Source of the DNA: Algoriphagus pacificus
GTDB taxonomy: Bacteria; Bacteroidota; Bacteroidia; Cytophagales; Cyclobacteriaceae
Direction of reading: 5' to 3'
NCBI RefSeq assembly: GCF_017254845.1
Contig: NZ_JAFKCU010000003.1
Span: 810,270 to 874,269 of the forward strand
DNA: 64,000 bases
The translations under genes were made by a program, and so were the position numbers. The notes under the pieces are model-generated. The model saw nothing but the letters and a program-made list of their open reading frames with translations. It made no database searches and was not told where the DNA came from. This document shows positions 1 through 9,734 of this stretch, in pieces (the first letter of the stretch is position 1; the number at the start of each line of letters is the position of its first letter).

Positions 1-73
1 ACCCTTTCTGATGAATGGACTCAGTGATATCATGCCATTCCAAACATTCTATATTCTCAATAATGGTCTTCAT
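1..73 (-). CDS. Probable 2OG-Fe(II) oxygenase, N-terminal fragment (cut by window edge)
   Basis: An ATG at the right end opens a frame of 24 codons that runs off the window without a stop. It starts MKTIIENIECLEWHDITESI. It begins 10 bp after the stop of the AraC-methyltransferase gene on the same strand, so the two are probably co-transcribed. In many Bacteroidota an Ada-like gene is followed by a 2-oxoglutarate/Fe(II) dioxygenase whose N-terminus has this kind of W-x-x-I-x-x-x-[IL]-H-x-K-G pattern. The product is inferred from that context and a short N-terminus only. No catalytic residue is visible here. Confidence 0.5.
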   Translation of the reverse strand, partial: MKTIIENIECLEWHDITESIHQKG

Positions 74-83
74 CTGTCAGGAA

Positions 84-932
84 TTAAAGCAAAGAATTGG
101 TTTTCGCACTTTCCCAACCGATGATGGCAGTTTTCCGGGTGTTTCCCCACTTGTAACCTCCAATTTGACCAGAGGATTGAATAACCCGGTGGCAAGGGAT
201 CAGAAAAGCAACAGGGTTATTTCCAATGGCAGTTCCAACAGCTCTGTAAGCATTGGGATTACCTATTTTCTCAGCCAACATTCCATACGTTGACAGTTTG
301 CCAATAGGAATTTTGAGCAGACTTTCCCATACCTTCAATTGAAAATCCGTTCCTTTTAGGTGAAGTTTTATTTCACTGAGTTTACTCCAATCGTTTTGAA
401 AAATGAACAGCGCATTTTGTTGAACCAAATCCAATTTGCGATGAAAGGAAGCATTGGGGAATTTTGCAATTAGATTTTGGATTGCAGTTTCTTCATGGTC
501 TTCAAATGACATCGAACAAATGCCCTTCTGGGTTGAAGCAACCAAGATATTTCCAAAAGGGCTTTCCGCAAAACTGTAATTAATCTCCAAATTTCTTCCT
601 CCGTTTTTATACTCTGCCGGTGTCATTCCCTCAATGTTGACAAATAGGTCATGTAAACGGCTAGTACTGGAAAGACCAGTTTCAAAGGCAGTGTCAAACA
701 AGGAAGCCTTTTCTTCTTTCAGAATTTTTTTGGCATGTTCCACACTGATAAACTGAAGAAACTTTTTCGGGCTAGTTCCGGCCCACTCAGTAAATAATTT
801 TTGAAAATGAGCCGGGCTGACATGGACTTTTTCGGCAACCTCATCCAGGTTAGGCTGGGATTTGAAGTTGGATTGAATGTATTCAATCGCTTCGGCAATC
901 CTGTTGTAATTGATTTGATTTTGTGATTCCAT
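84..932 (-). CDS. AraC-type HTH / methylated-DNA-cysteine S-methyltransferase fusion (Ada-like)
   Basis: This cytoplasmic protein of 282 residues pairs an N-terminal AraC-type DNA-binding domain (about residues 10-108) with a C-terminal O6-alkylguanine-DNA methyltransferase domain (about 120-275). The acceptor motif PCHR is at residues 246-249, so Cys247 takes the alkyl group; it is preceded by GTAIGNNP and followed by a GGYKWG segment, as in the family. The N-terminal zinc-binding methyl-phosphotriester domain of classical Ada is absent. How it senses damage is therefore unclear, although such short fusions are common in Bacteroidota. It leads an operon with the partial oxygenase gene 10 bp downstream, which suggests an adaptive alkylation response. 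Confidence 0.9.
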   Translation of the reverse strand: MESQNQINYNRIAEAIEYIQSNFKSQPNLDEVAEKVHVSPAHFQKLFTEWAGTSPKKFLQFISVEHAKKILKEEKASLFDTAFETGLSSTSRLHDLFVNIEGMTPAEYKNGGRNLEINYSFAESPFGNILVASTQKGICSMSFEDHEETAIQNLIAKFPNASFHRKLDLVQQNALFIFQNDWSKLSEIKLHLKGTDFQLKVWESLLKIPIGKLSTYGMLAEKIGNPNAYRAVGTAIGNNPVAFLIPCHRVIQSSGQIGGYKWGNTRKTAIIGWESAKTNSLL

Positions 933-1172
933 TTCTTTGAATTTTCCTGGTCAAAGATCAGAATGAATTTGGCTCTGAAAAATCCGAAACTTGCGATGAT
1001 TTATTAGTGGAATGGATATCAAAATAGGGCAATTTGACCTGCAGCTCTGGATTTATTTAATCCATGTTTAGTAATCAAATATTACCCTTAAAAAGAATAA
1101 CTCTTCTTAATTTTCCTACTCTTATTATTATCAATCAAATGTCCTTTTAATTCAGGTCAGGGTATTTTTCTC

Positions 1173-3848
1173 CTATTCACTCTTCAATACTTTGGCAGGA
1201 TTAGTCTGGGAAGCTTTAATTGTCTGAGAACCGATCATTAAAAATGCAATCAAAATAACGGCAATCAAACCCGCAAACAGCTCAAACAATCTCACAGGTT
1301 CGTGGTAAGGAAAATTTGTAAGAATATACCTTTCGAAAAACAAATAAGTCAACGGAAGAGCAACAAATGCCGATACTGATAAAAGCCAAATAAAATCCTT
1401 TGCCAACAAAAAGATAAGGTTCAGGGAGCTGGCTCCCATCACTTTCCGGATACCCACTTCCTTGACCTTGGTTTCGGTAGTGTAAACCACCATCCCAAAT
1501 AAACCCATGGAAGCAATTGATATGGCCAGAATGGACAGAAATCCAATAATCTTTATCATCACTGACAATTCGCTATAAGCTTGTTCAATAGCATCCTTGT
1601 AAAAACTTGCTTGGAAGGGATGGCTTGGATCCACCTTGTTCCAAGCCTCTTTGATTCTGCCCAATGTGCCCTGTATGTCCCCAGGCAATATTTTGGCATT
1701 TATCATCAAAGGATTTTCCGGTGTCCAAAACATAAATGCAACCGGTTCGATCTGATTATCTATTTTTCCGTAATGAAAATCCCTGATCACACCTACAATG
1801 GTCATTTCTCTGTCTTGCCAGGCATGATTGCTAAAAGTAACCACCTCTCCGATTGCCTGTTCGGGATTATTTCCAGCTATTTGGAATCTCCTGAGCAATT
1901 CCTGGTTCACAATGATTTCTCTGACTGATCCGGGATCAACCGGATACATTTTAAAATTTCCTCCAGCCAATAACTCATATTGATGAAGGTTCAAATAATT
2001 CTCATCTACCGGATTGGTCATCACCAAAGCTGAATCTTCCCCACTGCTATATTTCATATAGCCACCCCAAGCATTCCCAATACTGGTCACAATGGTGGAT
2101 TTTGACAATTCCACCACTTCCGGAATCGCTCTCATTTCCTCCATAAAAGACTCGGGTTTATTCCCCTGCATGTTGATATTCAGGATATTTTCCGTGGTGA
2201 AACCAAGATCAAATTCAAGGATATTCTTGTATTGGACATACCCAATTACCGTGGTCGTAATAAAAATCAAGGTAAATGTATACTGGATTACCATCAATGT
2301 CTTTCTGAACGACATTGGGTTGAAAACCTTAACAGGTGATACATTTTTAAGGGCATCTATTGCATTTACTTTTGAAAAAATCAATGCCGGTACCACCCCT
2401 GCAATAACTCCTACTAACAGCGCAAAACCAACAAAAAGGATAAATACCTTCGGGCTCAGATCCAGTTTTATCAGAGTTTGGAGGCCTGGTGCCATATTGA
2501 TTAATTGAGGCTTTAGGATTAAAAACAGGATCAATGAAAGGAATAGTGCGGATAAGGAGATCATCACAGCCTCTATCAGGAATTGCTGCCAAACCTGGCT
2601 TTTATTGGCACCTATAGTTTTTCGAAGTCCTATTTCTTTGAAACGACGCATGGCCCTGGCCAGAGACAAATTGGTATAATTAAAACAGGAAGAGGCAATG
2701 ACCAAAATTGCAAGGCTGACTAAGAACCAAAGGACTGCAGTAGAAATATGGGGAACTTGATAATGTAACCCTTCAGACCTAGCCAGATCTTCACCAACAA
2801 CAATTTCATTCATGGGAAGTAATTCAAGGTGAATATCCCTTACAGAATTACCGTTGGGATCAACCAACTGGTTTTCATGATCTGCAATAGTCTGAAGTTC
2901 TGAATCCAATAAACGTTTATCTGCATTCTCCTTGAGCAATACAAACACAAAGTTTGAATAGCTATCGGTCCAATTTTCAAAATCTGGTCCATCAACACCA
3001 ATTTGTTCCAAAGTCGAAAGAGAGGCCAAGGCTTCAAATTTCAGATGGGAAAAGAACGGAATATCCTTGATGATGCCAGTCACCTGATAATCCACCGAAT
3101 CCAGGTTTATGGCCTTTCCCATCGCAGAACCGATACCGAAAAATTTGTTGGCAGCTGATTCAGTCAATACAACAGAATAAGGATGATCTAATGCTGTTGC
3201 AGGATTCCCCTCAAGCATGGGAAAAGTAAAAATATCAAACAGAGAAGATTCTGCCCAAAAACCTTTGATTGGAAAAGAATTATTACCCAAAAGAACATCC
3301 CCTGAAAAATCATCCCTCAAGATTCCCACTTTCTCTATTCCAGAAACCTGTTCCCTCAAAATTTTTCCGGTTTTGAGGGAAGTCGTTGGATATTTGATTT
3401 CAGGTTCCCCTTTTAAACTTTCCAAATTGGTAACCCTGTAAATTCTATCTGCATTTTCATGAAATTGATCATAAGAATTCAAGTCCATTAAAAAAGAGAT
3501 CAAAAGCAGTCCAACGGACATGCTGATTGCAAGCCCAATGATATTGATAAAAGAAAAGAGTTTATTCCGCATCAAACTGCGGCCTGAGGTTTTGATGTAG
3601 TTGCCTATCATGATGGAATTGGTTATCAAATTAAAAAATTCAGGAGTTTTCACGGTATAACTTCTGAAGAACTTTAGGGCATCGATGACATAAACCAATT
3701 GGGCATAACGAAATCCCTTTGAAGCCAAATTTCGTTCAAAGTATTCGTTTAAATCCCCTAAAAGATCTTCCAGGTATTTTGGCTTGCAATACCAGTTGAT
3801 AAAACGGGTAGCCCATTTGGGAGGCTGGTGTCGGCTCTTAAGATCCAT
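1173..3848 (-). CDS. MacB/FtsX-family ABC transporter permease with N-terminal prefix domain
   Basis: A protein of 891 residues with two MacB periplasmic core/FtsX permease halves. Each half ends in the characteristic coupling sequence: FKEIGLRKTIGANKSQ near residue 405 and VKEVGIRKVMGAS near residue 795, both followed by hydrophobic helices. Transmembrane segments can be seen near residues 95-120, 370-390, 425-445, 475-495, 515-540, 765-785, 810-835 and 855-880. The first 80 residues form the soluble prefix (PPKWATRFINWYC...DLLGDLNEYF) found in Bacteroidota permeases that sit behind a PadR gene. There is no ABC ATPase next to it, so an ATPase must come from elsewhere. Substrate unknown; family members export lipids, peptides or drugs or act mechanically. 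It starts 1 bp after the padR stop. Confidence 0.85.
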   Translation of the reverse strand: MDLKSRHQPPKWATRFINWYCKPKYLEDLLGDLNEYFERNLASKGFRYAQLVYVIDALKFFRSYTVKTPEFFNLITNSIMIGNYIKTSGRSLMRNKLFSFINIIGLAISMSVGLLLISFLMDLNSYDQFHENADRIYRVTNLESLKGEPEIKYPTTSLKTGKILREQVSGIEKVGILRDDFSGDVLLGNNSFPIKGFWAESSLFDIFTFPMLEGNPATALDHPYSVVLTESAANKFFGIGSAMGKAINLDSVDYQVTGIIKDIPFFSHLKFEALASLSTLEQIGVDGPDFENWTDSYSNFVFVLLKENADKRLLDSELQTIADHENQLVDPNGNSVRDIHLELLPMNEIVVGEDLARSEGLHYQVPHISTAVLWFLVSLAILVIASSCFNYTNLSLARAMRRFKEIGLRKTIGANKSQVWQQFLIEAVMISLSALFLSLILFLILKPQLINMAPGLQTLIKLDLSPKVFILFVGFALLVGVIAGVVPALIFSKVNAIDALKNVSPVKVFNPMSFRKTLMVIQYTFTLIFITTTVIGYVQYKNILEFDLGFTTENILNINMQGNKPESFMEEMRAIPEVVELSKSTIVTSIGNAWGGYMKYSSGEDSALVMTNPVDENYLNLHQYELLAGGNFKMYPVDPGSVREIIVNQELLRRFQIAGNNPEQAIGEVVTFSNHAWQDREMTIVGVIRDFHYGKIDNQIEPVAFMFWTPENPLMINAKILPGDIQGTLGRIKEAWNKVDPSHPFQASFYKDAIEQAYSELSVMIKIIGFLSILAISIASMGLFGMVVYTTETKVKEVGIRKVMGASSLNLIFLLAKDFIWLLSVSAFVALPLTYLFFERYILTNFPYHEPVRLFELFAGLIAVILIAFLMIGSQTIKASQTNPAKVLKSE

Positions 3849-3849
3849 C

Positions 3850-4182
3850 CTAAATTTTGCTCCAATTGACAGTAGGTATCCTTTCCCAAAGCTGGTCCCT
3901 CATTTCCTTTGCCTGAACCAAGGCATTTTTACCTTGTATGGTCAATTGGTAAAAACGCTTTCTTTTCCCTCCCCTTGATTTGGTTGCTTCCCCCAATTCA
4001 CTTTTTAGCAGTCCTTTTTCTTCCAACCTGTTCAATACTGCATGCACCACTCCCAATTTTACAGTACGCCCCGTGTGTTCGGATAACTCATCACAAACTG
4101 ATACACTATAAGCATCTTCCATTAAGGCAGCCACCGTTAAAAGGACCAATTCTTCAAATTCACCAATGTTTGTCCCTTTCAT
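3850..4182 (-). CDS. PadR-family transcriptional regulator
   Basis: A protein of 110 residues with the winged-helix pattern of the PadR family. It begins with GEFEELVLLTVAALMEDAYSV, continues to the recognition helix region VKLGVVHAVLNRLEEKGLL, and has a basic wing (TKSRGGKRKRFYQLT) and a short C-terminal helix. This is the small PadR subgroup without a long dimerisation domain. The downstream permease starts 1 bp after its stop, and the pair is a common Bacteroidota arrangement in which PadR represses its own operon. A TGTATGTA/TACATACA inverted repeat lies about 20 bp upstream of the start. Confidence 0.88.
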   Translation of the reverse strand: MKGTNIGEFEELVLLTVAALMEDAYSVSVCDELSEHTGRTVKLGVVHAVLNRLEEKGLLKSELGEATKSRGGKRKRFYQLTIQGKNALVQAKEMRDQLWERIPTVNWSKI

Positions 4183-4202
4183 TTACTTATTTTTTACTTA
4201 AA

Positions 4203-4232
4203 TGTATGTAAAATATTCTCATAATACATACA
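4203..4232 (-). promoter_or_regulatory. Inverted repeat, likely PadR operator
   Basis: Two perfect 8-bp arms (TGTATGTA and TACATACA) with a 14-bp spacer lie 21-50 bp upstream of the padR ATG. PadR proteins are known to bind ATGT...ACAT-type dyads, and these arms contain ATGTA/TACAT. The site sits where the promoter of the operon should be. Assignment to PadR is an inference from position and motif. Confidence 0.5.
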
Positions 4233-4257
4233 AAGTAATAATAAATTGCAAAATCCG

Positions 4258-5412
4258 GTCAAATTGATCTCCGTTAGCCGGAGCAAACTGACCCCCTTGG
4301 GTTAATATTTTTTTGGGAATGGAATAGTGGTCTTGCGAATGCTGTTGGTGCAGGATTAAAACCCTGTAATGATGGCTAACCGACCCTTAACCATGAATAA
4401 GATTCGACAGTTTTTGAGAGGCCATTTCGAAGGCCGTGGCACCAAACAGCTGAGCCAGATTACCGGGGTAGCCCGTAAAACTGTTAAAAGTTATCTCAAA
4501 CGGTTCAAAGAAACAACACTGACTCACCAAGAAGTGGAATTGCTGTCTGATGAAGCACTTTCTGAGCTGATTCTCGGCCCTCCTGCTCCCCAGCAGCAAA
4601 GTAAGCGACAGGAAATTCTGTCCGCTCTATTGCCCAAGATCTCCAAAGAACTCCGGCGCAAAGGTATGACCCAGCAGCTACTTTGGGAGGATTACATTGC
4701 CAAACACCCCCAGGGGTACCGCCCTAGCCAGTTCAAAGCCTATCTGAGCGAATACCTGAAACGGAGGAACCTGACGATGCATTTTGAACACAAGGCCGGG
4801 GATAAGGTATTTATTGATTATGCCGGCAATCCTCTCTACATCAACGACCCGGAGACAGGAGAGCATATCCCCGTGCAGGTGTTTGTAGGAGTGCTTGGGT
4901 GTAGCCAATACACCTATCTGGAGGCTACACTGACCCAAAAGAAAGAGGATTTTACAGAAAGTTGCCGCAGGATGCTGGAGTACTACGGAGGTGTTCCCAG
5001 AGCTATAGTCCCTGATAACCTGAAGTCGGCAGTTCAAAAGGGCAGTAGGTTTTCCCCTATACTTAACGAGACCTATGAATCCTTTGCAGAACATCATGGC
5101 ACCGCCATTCTTCCCACACGTCCGCGCCAGCCAAGGGAAAAATCACTAGTGGAAGGCGCTGTTAAACTGGTTTATCAGCGGGTCTATATTCATCTTCAGA
5201 ACAAGGTGTACTTTTCATTGGAAGGGCTCAATGAAGCATTAAAGCCACTTTTGGCTTCCTATAATGAACGTGCCCTCCGTGGAGAAGAAAGCCGCAGGGA
5301 ACAATTTGATCAGCTCGAACGGGAAAGCCTACAGGCACTTCCAGCTCTGCCTTACCAACTCATGCAGGTCAAAATCTCCACGGTAATGAAAAACACACAC
5401 ATGGTTCTTCAT
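4258..5412 (+). mobile_element. IS21-family element, left part only
   Basis: The left end shows two related 13-bp repeats, CAAATTGATCTCC at 4260 and CAAACTGACCCCC at 4284, spaced 24 bp apart. This is the multiple-terminal-repeat style of IS21 ends. They are followed by istA in the + direction. Similarity to IstA stops near 5412, inside the reading frame. No istB and no right-end repeat are visible before the next gene at 5807. The element is therefore a truncated, probably immobile remnant. Its composition is richer in G+C than the flanks. Confidence 0.75.
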
Positions 5413-5538
5413 AGTACGCTCGTGGGAATTTATTTAATATCCATAATTATTTTTAGTATCGTCGCATTGGGTCGACACAGCAGCGGGCCAGCATCCGGCA
5501 ATTGCGGTGGTAGTCTCCAATTAGGAGTAGAATCTTAG
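4369..5538 (+). pseudogene. istA: IS21 transposase IstA, C-terminally truncated and fused to flanking sequence
   Basis: The frame encodes 389 residues; full IstA proteins are usually about 500. It has the N-terminal HTH (TKQLSQITGVARKTVKSYL), the linker ELRRKGMTQQLLWEDYI, and an rve/DDE core with D in VFIDYAG, D in IVPDNLK and E in KSLVEGAV. Family-like sequence ends at about residue 348 (MKNTHMVLH). The last 41 residues (STLVGIYLIS onward) look like chance translation of adjacent DNA. Probable true start is the second ATG (4372). The catalytic triad is present, but the lost C-terminal region and the absent IstB helper argue that it is not functional. Confidence 0.8.
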
Positions 5539-5806
5539 CAAAAGCTTAGCCCCTCGGTAGTCTCTATGCTTTTGTAGTTTTCAAAAAATTGTAAACCCAT
5601 TACTTTCAGATACCTCTTATAGGTGGAAAAAGAGTACCCCATTCTTTAAAGAAGTCTCATTCTTCATTTTCATTTCATCCCAAGAACATATCCAGTAATC
5701 CCTTGAATAATGGCAATTTGACCTATATAACCTAACAATTGACATAATAAGCCAAAGCCTTCAAAATCAGGATAAAGATATTCGGGAAGTAATAAACCCG
5801 ATAATC

Positions 5807-8800
5807 ATGAAAAAAATCTACTTAACAGTATTGTACTTATTTCTGCTGAGTTTCCCCTCTTGGGCTCAGGGAAGTGAAGGGTCCTGTGGACAATTATCCA
5901 AATATCTCTATTGGACCGGGGAACAGAATGATGACTTTTTCAATGAAGCCAATTGGCGAATTGTAAATCAACTTCCAGCAGGCCCATCTCCCTCGGGTCA
6001 AGCTGAAATTATTGTACCCAATAGTGCAAAACCTTACTGCCTTCCCGGATCAAACAAACTTCCAAATCAGATTTGTCCATCTGAAATCGACCTTACAAAA
6101 GACAAATACCCAGATGAGGGGACTTTGGAACCAGGAATGCAAATCTCTTACAACCTCTGGATAGAAAATGCCAGTATTGATATACCTCAGAGTTTAAGCT
6201 TTGTTTGTTCGGAAATTGGTTTGACACTAGTCAATTCAGAAATTGGACTTCAGGCTCCACTTCAGAATGGAGTGATTTCCCTAGACAAAAAATCCACGCT
6301 TACTGTCCAAGAAAATGGAGTTTTAGGATCAGATGTCTATCTAAATTTTAATGATTTGGACTCTTGGGCAATCTTAAAAAGCACGAATCCAGATCAGTTT
6401 CTTTCAAGTATGCAAGACCAAATATGGATTCAAAATTCTAATGGAACACTTGATTTAGATTACAGAATCAATCAATTCTACCAGTCTGGAACATTAATCC
6501 GTCCTTATTCAAGTTCTTATGTAGCCTTAGAGATCTATTCAGGGACTAACCTAAGCGGCACTTCAGCTGATATCCATGAGACTGTTATTTATTCTGGATC
6601 TGGTATTCCAAATGATATGAATGACATGACTTCTTCTTTCAAATTGAAAAGAGGATTTATGGCTACCTTTTCAGTTGCTGAAAATGGAACAAGTAAAAGC
6701 AAAGTTTACATCGCTTCTACAGAGGATTTGGTCATTGAATCACTTCCAGCAGCGCTTCAAAGCAATGTGAGTTTTATTCGAGTTTTACCTTGGAATTGGG
6801 TTATCAAAAAAGGTACCGGTGGTTTTACTGAAGAAGTAAATGCCGGCTGGTATTACAATTGGGGAAACAGTAATGAAAGCCAACCAAACTACGAATATGT
6901 ACCAATGGCTTGGGGTGCTGGCGCTACAGCTCCACAAGTCCTAAAGCGAATCATTGAAAAAGATAAAGTCAATCATTTACTTGGCTTTAACGAATCTGAT
7001 AATTGCGATGATCAATCGGGACAATTCAATAACCTCTGCAAGATAGAAGTTGCTGTTGGGTACTATGAAAACCTAATGAAAACCGGAATGCGCCTGGGTA
7101 CTCCAGCTCCAAGGGAAAATGGTCCAACTGGTTGGCTACTTGAATTTGCGGAATTGGCAAAAGCGAGAGACGTAAGATTCGATTTTGTGGCAGTTCACTG
7201 GTATGATTGGGGAAGCAATCCTGCTAACAGTCCAAATGCAGATCCGCAGGTTATTTTTAACCGCTTCAAAACTTACTTGGAAAATGTCCATAGAATTTAT
7301 GGCCTACCTATTTGGATCACTGAATTCAACGCAAACCCAAACAGAGGGAATGCCATTCAGGCAGCTTTCCTAGAGTTGGCCTTACCTTATTTAGAATCAT
7401 TGGAATATGTAGAGCGCTATGCCTATTTCGAACCAATGAGTGCTAATTCATCTAATCCTGTAGACTCTGCAGACTTAACAGATGAGAATGGTAATCTGAC
7501 AAATATTGGGGAGATCTATTATAGCCACCTTTCAACACCTTCTATACCAGAAGCTACTTTTGAGTCAGATGGAAATCTCCAAGGATTAAATGATCCTTTC
7601 ACTCCGGAAACTCCAGAGATCATGAGTTTTGAAGCTGAATGTGCTCTTTATCTAGGGAATAAGTGGGAAGTTATAGAAGATGAAGAAAGCTCTAACGGAA
7701 AATATGTAAGAGGTAATAACACTTTGGAAGGGGCATCAGCTTTAGCCTCACAACTTCACTATGAATTGGATTTAAGCGAGGCCAAAATCTTTAAGATCTG
7801 GCTTCGGGCAAAGACTTTAGGCGGAACAGGAATTAAAGTAAAAATCGACGACGGAGAATTTGAGACCATCGGAGGGCTAAATACTTCCGAATTTAATTGG
7901 CTTCAATTACCAAGATTTTATTCCCTACAAGCGGGCAAGCATAGAATCAGCTTTGAGTACACAAACAACTCCCTTTTGCTAGATCAACTGGCTTTAATCA
8001 CCACAAGTGACGAGGTAAACTTGGCACCTTCTCCTATCAACTCCTGTATTGAAACTCAGGATAAATGGGGCCAAACAAGTACTGATATTATTTATTGGTT
8101 AGAGGCTGAAGCAGGAATTTATGGGAATCAATGGGAAGTCAACAGTTCAGAAACAGCCATAGGAGGGGAATTTTTAGAAGCAATTCCTTCAAGTAGTTCA
8201 CTGATTAGTCCTCCAGGAACTGATGGGCAGGTTTCTTTCAACTTCGAAATTGAAGAAAAAGACCAATATAGAATCTGGGGTAAAATTCAATCTTTGAGCA
8301 CTGAGGATAATTCACTCTGGATCAAAATTGACAATGAGCCATTTAGAAAGTGGGATAACTTAGAAAATGATGCCTTTGAATGGTATTGGAAACTCTTCCA
8401 CTTCTCAGAAGGTGGTGAAGATAGGGCTTTGCCTTTTTTCCTTACCGAAGGAAATCATATCATAACAATTGCCTATTCAACTCAAGAATTCAAAATAGAT
8501 AGATTAGCGATTGCCTCAGAAGGTAAACTTCCTGCTGAAGAAGATCCTGATGTGGTGAGAGTATTTGGACCAATGGATTATGAAGCTGAAAATGCAGAAT
8601 TATTGGGCAATGCCATCGCTGTAAATTGTGGGGCATCTTCCAATGGTCAGCAGGTTAATTTCCGGACCGGATTCTCCTCTGGTGTTAGATTCAACCAAGT
8701 CATTGCCGCTGAAGCCGGAGCCTATATCTTATCTGTACATTATATGAGTAAAGTTCAGAGGAACTTTAGATTAATAGTAAACGGGGAAAGCTTAGGCTAT

Positions 8801-9679
8801 CAAAAAGTAACTCCATCTGGGAACTGGTGCTTCGAAGGAGGAAATACAGCCATCTATGAGATTACTGTTAATCTGAATAAAGGGGTAAACGTCATCGAAA
8901 TTTTACGAACAGAAACTGATGCTCCTTTCCTTGACAAAATAAGTCTGAACAAACAAATAGCCTCACTAGAGGCGGAAGAAGCAAGATTGGAAGGTTCTTC
9001 AGCTATTGCTAATTGTTTAAGCGCTTCTAATGGAGCTTTGGTAAATATGGGTTTCTCCTATTCCAATGCGATTATTTTCGAAAATGTGAAAGTAACTACT
9101 GCCGGAAACTACCAATTAGAAATCTCCTATATCTCAGCAGTGGATAGAACAGCACGGGTGATCATCAATGGTACTACAAGTCAAGTTTCTTTCATGGATT
9201 CAGGAGAATGGTGTGGTAACGGCGGAGTTCCAGCTACTAAAGTAATTGAAGTAGAGTTATTGGCTGGAGATAACCAAATCGAAATCCGACCAGCAATGAA
9301 TGAAGCTCCCTTGATCGATAAAATTGAAATCATTGAGGTAGCAAAAGAGCAGGAAGACTTAATTTCTGCACGAATACTTACAACAGAAGCAGTTGCTACT
9401 GTTCCATCTGAATTACTCCTTTCTATAGAAGACTTTAATGTCTACCCGAATCCTGTAAGAAGTTATGAAACAATTAACATCAGCCTTCCAAATCTTCAGG
9501 AAAATGGAACATTAAACTTGAGTATTTCCGACATGTACGGAAGAGTTTGGGTGTCAGAAAATCACATAGAGGCTACTGGACAGAAAATTGAGTTAGAGAA
9601 CAATTTAAGACCTGGACTTTATCTGATTATTATTCAAAATGGCAACCAATTGATCCAGCATAAATTACTTGTAAAATAA
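5807..9679 (+). CDS. Secreted GH128-like (Asl1-type) glycoside hydrolase with CBM modules and T9SS sorting domain
   Basis: A 1290-residue secreted enzyme. A signal peptide ends near residue 21 (SFPSWAQG). After about 300 residues of beta-rich sequence comes an Asl1/GH128-like catalytic domain (about 325-600): WAGW-like WYYNWG, VPMAWG, GFNE with candidate acid Glu396, DFVAVHWYDW, and WITEFN with candidate nucleophile Glu506. GH128 enzymes known to date cut beta-1,3-glucans, but the GFNES motif differs from the usual FNEP, so the substrate is open. Next are four carbohydrate-binding-like beta-sandwich repeats (about 625-740, 765-910, 925-1045, 1060-1185); the last two start with xYEAENAEL/LEAEEARLEG. 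The C-terminal 80 residues (FNVYPNPV... to the end) form a type IX secretion sorting domain. It converges on the sulfatase operon, and a strong terminator follows. Confidence 0.8.
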   Translation: MKKIYLTVLYLFLLSFPSWAQGSEGSCGQLSKYLYWTGEQNDDFFNEANWRIVNQLPAGPSPSGQAEIIVPNSAKPYCLPGSNKLPNQICPSEIDLTKDKYPDEGTLEPGMQISYNLWIENASIDIPQSLSFVCSEIGLTLVNSEIGLQAPLQNGVISLDKKSTLTVQENGVLGSDVYLNFNDLDSWAILKSTNPDQFLSSMQDQIWIQNSNGTLDLDYRINQFYQSGTLIRPYSSSYVALEIYSGTNLSGTSADIHETVIYSGSGIPNDMNDMTSSFKLKRGFMATFSVAENGTSKSKVYIASTEDLVIESLPAALQSNVSFIRVLPWNWVIKKGTGGFTEEVNAGWYYNWGNSNESQPNYEYVPMAWGAGATAPQVLKRIIEKDKVNHLLGFNESDNCDDQSGQFNNLCKIEVAVGYYENLMKTGMRLGTPAPRENGPTGWLLEFAELAKARDVRFDFVAVHWYDWGSNPANSPNADPQVIFNRFKTYLENVHRIYGLPIWITEFNANPNRGNAIQAAFLELALPYLESLEYVERYAYFEPMSANSSNPVDSADLTDENGNLTNIGEIYYSHLSTPSIPEATFESDGNLQGLNDPFTPETPEIMSFEAECALYLGNKWEVIEDEESSNGKYVRGNNTLEGASALASQLHYELDLSEAKIFKIWLRAKTLGGTGIKVKIDDGEFETIGGLNTSEFNWLQLPRFYSLQAGKHRISFEYTNNSLLLDQLALITTSDEVNLAPSPINSCIETQDKWGQTSTDIIYWLEAEAGIYGNQWEVNSSETAIGGEFLEAIPSSSSLISPPGTDGQVSFNFEIEEKDQYRIWGKIQSLSTEDNSLWIKIDNEPFRKWDNLENDAFEWYWKLFHFSEGGEDRALPFFLTEGNHIITIAYSTQEFKIDRLAIASEGKLPAEEDPDVVRVFGPMDYEAENAELLGNAIAVNCGASSNGQQVNFRTGFSSGVRFNQVIAAEAGAYILSVHYMSKVQRNFRLIVNGESLGYQKVTPSGNWCFEGGNTAIYEITVNLNKGVNVIEILRTETDAPFLDKISLNKQIASLEAEEARLEGSSAIANCLSASNGALVNMGFSYSNAIIFENVKVTTAGNYQLEISYISAVDRTARVIINGTTSQVSFMDSGEWCGNGGVPATKVIEVELLAGDNQIEIRPAMNEAPLIDKIEIIEVAKEQEDLISARILTTEAVATVPSELLLSIEDFNVYPNPVRSYETINISLPNLQENGTLNLSISDMYGRVWVSENHIEATGQKIELENNLRPGLYLIIIQNGNQLIQHKLLVK

Positions 9680-9700
9680 GCAAGCATTGGGTTAGAAGTG

Positions 9701-9734
9701 AAAAATGCGGATCTATTAGATCCGCATTTTTTTT
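9701..9734 (+). terminator. Rho-independent terminator of the GH128-like gene
   Basis: A perfect hairpin (stem AAAAATGCGGATCT, 3-nt loop ATT) is followed by a run of eight T, starting 22 bp after the stop codon. Confidence 0.92.

Noticed and set aside
5509-5564. Direct repeat GGTAGTCTC as a target-site duplication
   Set aside because: The 9-bp copies flank only 38 bp and do not bracket the IS21 remnant, so they are not its duplication.
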